DNA of 6,694 bases from Elusimicrobiota bacterium. GTDB taxonomy: Bacteria > CG03 > SLGR01 > JAGXOG01. The stretch's first letter is position 1. The number at the start of each line of letters is the position of its first letter. The DNA is taken from positions 1 to 6,694 of the forward strand of contig JAQICQ010000187.1 in assembly GCA_027858455.1 (NCBI GenBank). The letters run 5' to 3'. Below the pieces are notes generated by a model. It had not been told where the DNA came from and searched no databases. It was given only the letters and a program-made list of their open reading frames with translations. The position numbers and the translations under genes were made by a program. This document shows positions 6,401 through 6,694 of the stretch, piece by piece.

Positions 6401-6694
6401 ATTATATTTTCAAATAAGTCATTTTGCCCGGGCTCCCATTGCACCGCATATCTGTCGGATTTAATCTCCATCTGATAAGTTTTTCCGGCTTCCACATCTA
6501 TACTAAATGAAAGGTCGCTGCCTGCCGGGACCACTGTAACATTACCGAACGGCTGATATTCATAATTATATTTTACATATAAATCATCTCCCACAACAGG
6601 CGCGTCGGGATCCCACGAATTCCACCTGATATAAGAATTTCCGTTATTGTCCCACTCAACCCAATTACTTGGAAAAGGCGCTGTTGGATAACCC
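3112..6694 (-). CDS. Large modular secreted/surface protein with FlgD/T9SS-like C-terminal domain, N-terminus outside window
   Basis: The frame is open from the window edge to the TAA at 3112, giving 1193 visible residues (numbered from the edge). An in-frame GTG at 6594 is not a start: 33 codons upstream remain open and protein-like, and no Shine-Dalgarno precedes it. Modules by eye are: a Trp/Asn-rich segment (1-110); carboxypeptidase-regulatory-like beta sandwiches at about 113-193, 431-566, 581-663 and 667-778; an Ig-like module (781-865); a ZU5-like autoproteolytic-family-like barrel (881-1055, with IPTGSL, ITLNIAYDRS, GEWEVVEG and GKYAVFYG); and the C-terminal sorting-type domain (1073-1193). 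The clearest sandwich contains GVTVEMTGPG, NAMGQVIIPKVEKGIYYF and APGY. There is no catalytic motif, LPXTG or membrane anchor. The protein is acidic with a single visible Cys near the C-terminus. A structural or adhesive extracellular role is likely but unproven. The PorV-like gene follows directly. Confidence 0.85.
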   Translation of the reverse strand, partial: GYPTAPFPSNWVEWDNNGNSYIRWNSWDPDAPVVGDDLYVKYNYEYQPFGNVTVVPAGSDLSFSIDVEAGKTYQMEIKSDRYAVQWEPGQNDLFENIITSTGIVTKNIGEIKLIEGGKLSGLMKKPDGSVLTPLENEIGLKGTTDWYEINVNLMVDAEGENINSWGHTEVNDDGTFLIGGMRPGEYGFSLQLNVWVNVDWDILRNQGGMNDIQIEGYRMALEDSIRSKLNWIISGEAVEVVASTEPTHVILKVMEGIDLNPDMAVTGASDGSVTIDIDGVPVTPDEYFFANVYAQLKYQGEYQTERGGIGFFGIPAGTKKTPFNLMEAVMFENEVGYSYISNELSVAILSYTTGSAPVGWTGNESGIAPGEYDFYAGATRDFWPGYGLEDMNVIFASEKKAVTISKQNAVLNSSGAYVQDMTMGDIEFGDATFEGSITGKDIFTEADMELLQGKAAGTNEPPEEFMKLIPGVMLYNSENKLAGFSVEMPAPEVFGEEETTAMMVAIENGDKEALADVIISTNTKYRMRFLKPGDYTAIYFSANYPAVTKQVTLESGKVTKLDINLDTKSIEDGVVETYEVNTATIAATFVEEGSSKVISGVTVEMTGPGIEKTYTSNAMGQVIIPKVEKGIYYFYIDAPGYAKKGVKVPITEYMTYSETIELSPGMEWIYGSVNEDTGEKVFGIPVTVGVSGAKIIAYDIGSSDELVGLYKTETLGSDISGNPAVYDEKGEYYLNGLQEGHSYNVWMIYPGYKIKGVTHHAAATTTLKGYSFTLSNLDPKFSINYRIENSTVYVKLSSNKNLIAAPDLKYQQGENDSVTIELTEPASKSWAGSFSVTAGNSYMVKAIGTDSLGQGATEQIVVDLDYPSSVIKDIDEIIAQGGDVELEEDGADNSSINIPTGSLEDSSSQSASVTAMTAQGESHEMKAQAIGGLASLIFKKQSVAGAIDDIVGEIYEVSLENAVIKSGKKITLNIAYDRSNMETETGGDLDLSKLNIRRKNVSTGEWEVVEGVISHDSANGLVSMEVNDLNSASAGVSSQMSAQAVTQSGKYAVFYGIPSNQGSAENNALYSGGKFRVYNFPNPFDLKEKNVTLSNTGTNTELAGTLTIDGTVIKYYLQGTSGNNSDVKFRIYNIAGELVRTINEGDREKGFIYFTEWDGKNDGGSKCASGVYMLLSEIDGDITGDVVKMAIIK

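Noticed and set aside
6104..6475. Plus-strand open frame of 123 codons, and shorter plus-strand frames at 1237, 2866, 3698, 4471, 5785 and 5822
   Set aside because: All are antisense shadows inside well supported minus-strand genes. They show Ser/Pro/Ile-rich mirror composition and no ribosome binding sites or family motifs.
6592..6594. GTG at 6594 as the start of the large surface protein
   Set aside because: The same frame stays open for 33 more codons to the window edge and reads as ordinary Trp/Asn-rich extracellular sequence. There is no Shine-Dalgarno and no signal peptide after the GTG.

Overview
All genes in this window read on the minus strand, from high to low coordinates. They form two functional blocks: an envelope/secretion block (about 6694 to 2144) and a conserved ribosomal/replication block (about 2048 to 1). 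The presence of an outer-membrane barrel protein and a sorting-type C-terminal domain points to a bacterium with an outer membrane. The combination of large carboxypeptidase-regulatory-like surface proteins, a FlgD/type IX-like C-terminal domain and a PorV/PorQ-like barrel is common in lineages such as Elusimicrobia and several uncultured phyla, and in Bacteroidetes-like bacteria. The exact phylum cannot be fixed from this sequence, and that placement is inference.

Block 1. A very long secreted protein (at least 1193 residues, N-terminus outside the window) consists of repeated beta-sandwich modules. It ends in an NPF...KxxIxK domain of the FlgD/T9SS type A kind. After 23 bases comes a PorV/PorQ-family outer-membrane protein with signal peptide and terminal Phe. 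In known type IX secretion, PorV binds the C-terminal signal of cargo at the cell surface. Finding one PorV-like protein encoded just after one CTD-bearing protein suggests a cargo/shuttle pair.

Block 2. After a 206-base intergenic stretch with a weak possible terminator and a good sigma70-type promoter come rpsF (S6), ssb, rpsR (S18) and a DUF2232/YybS-like multi-pass membrane protein that runs off the left edge. This is the classic rpsF-ssb-rpsR cluster, in which DUF2232 is normally followed by rplI and dnaB. The 75-base rpsF leader can fold so that it hides the Shine-Dalgarno sequence and leaves an ACCG in a junction. That resembles the known S6:S18 autoregulatory leader.

Starts were corrected in two places. 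rpsF begins at 1937, at the ATG after the strong Shine-Dalgarno, and not at the ATG 27 bases upstream. rpsR begins with TTG. The large surface protein has no start in the window. I see no tRNA, rRNA, CRISPR, insertion sequence or plus-strand gene.
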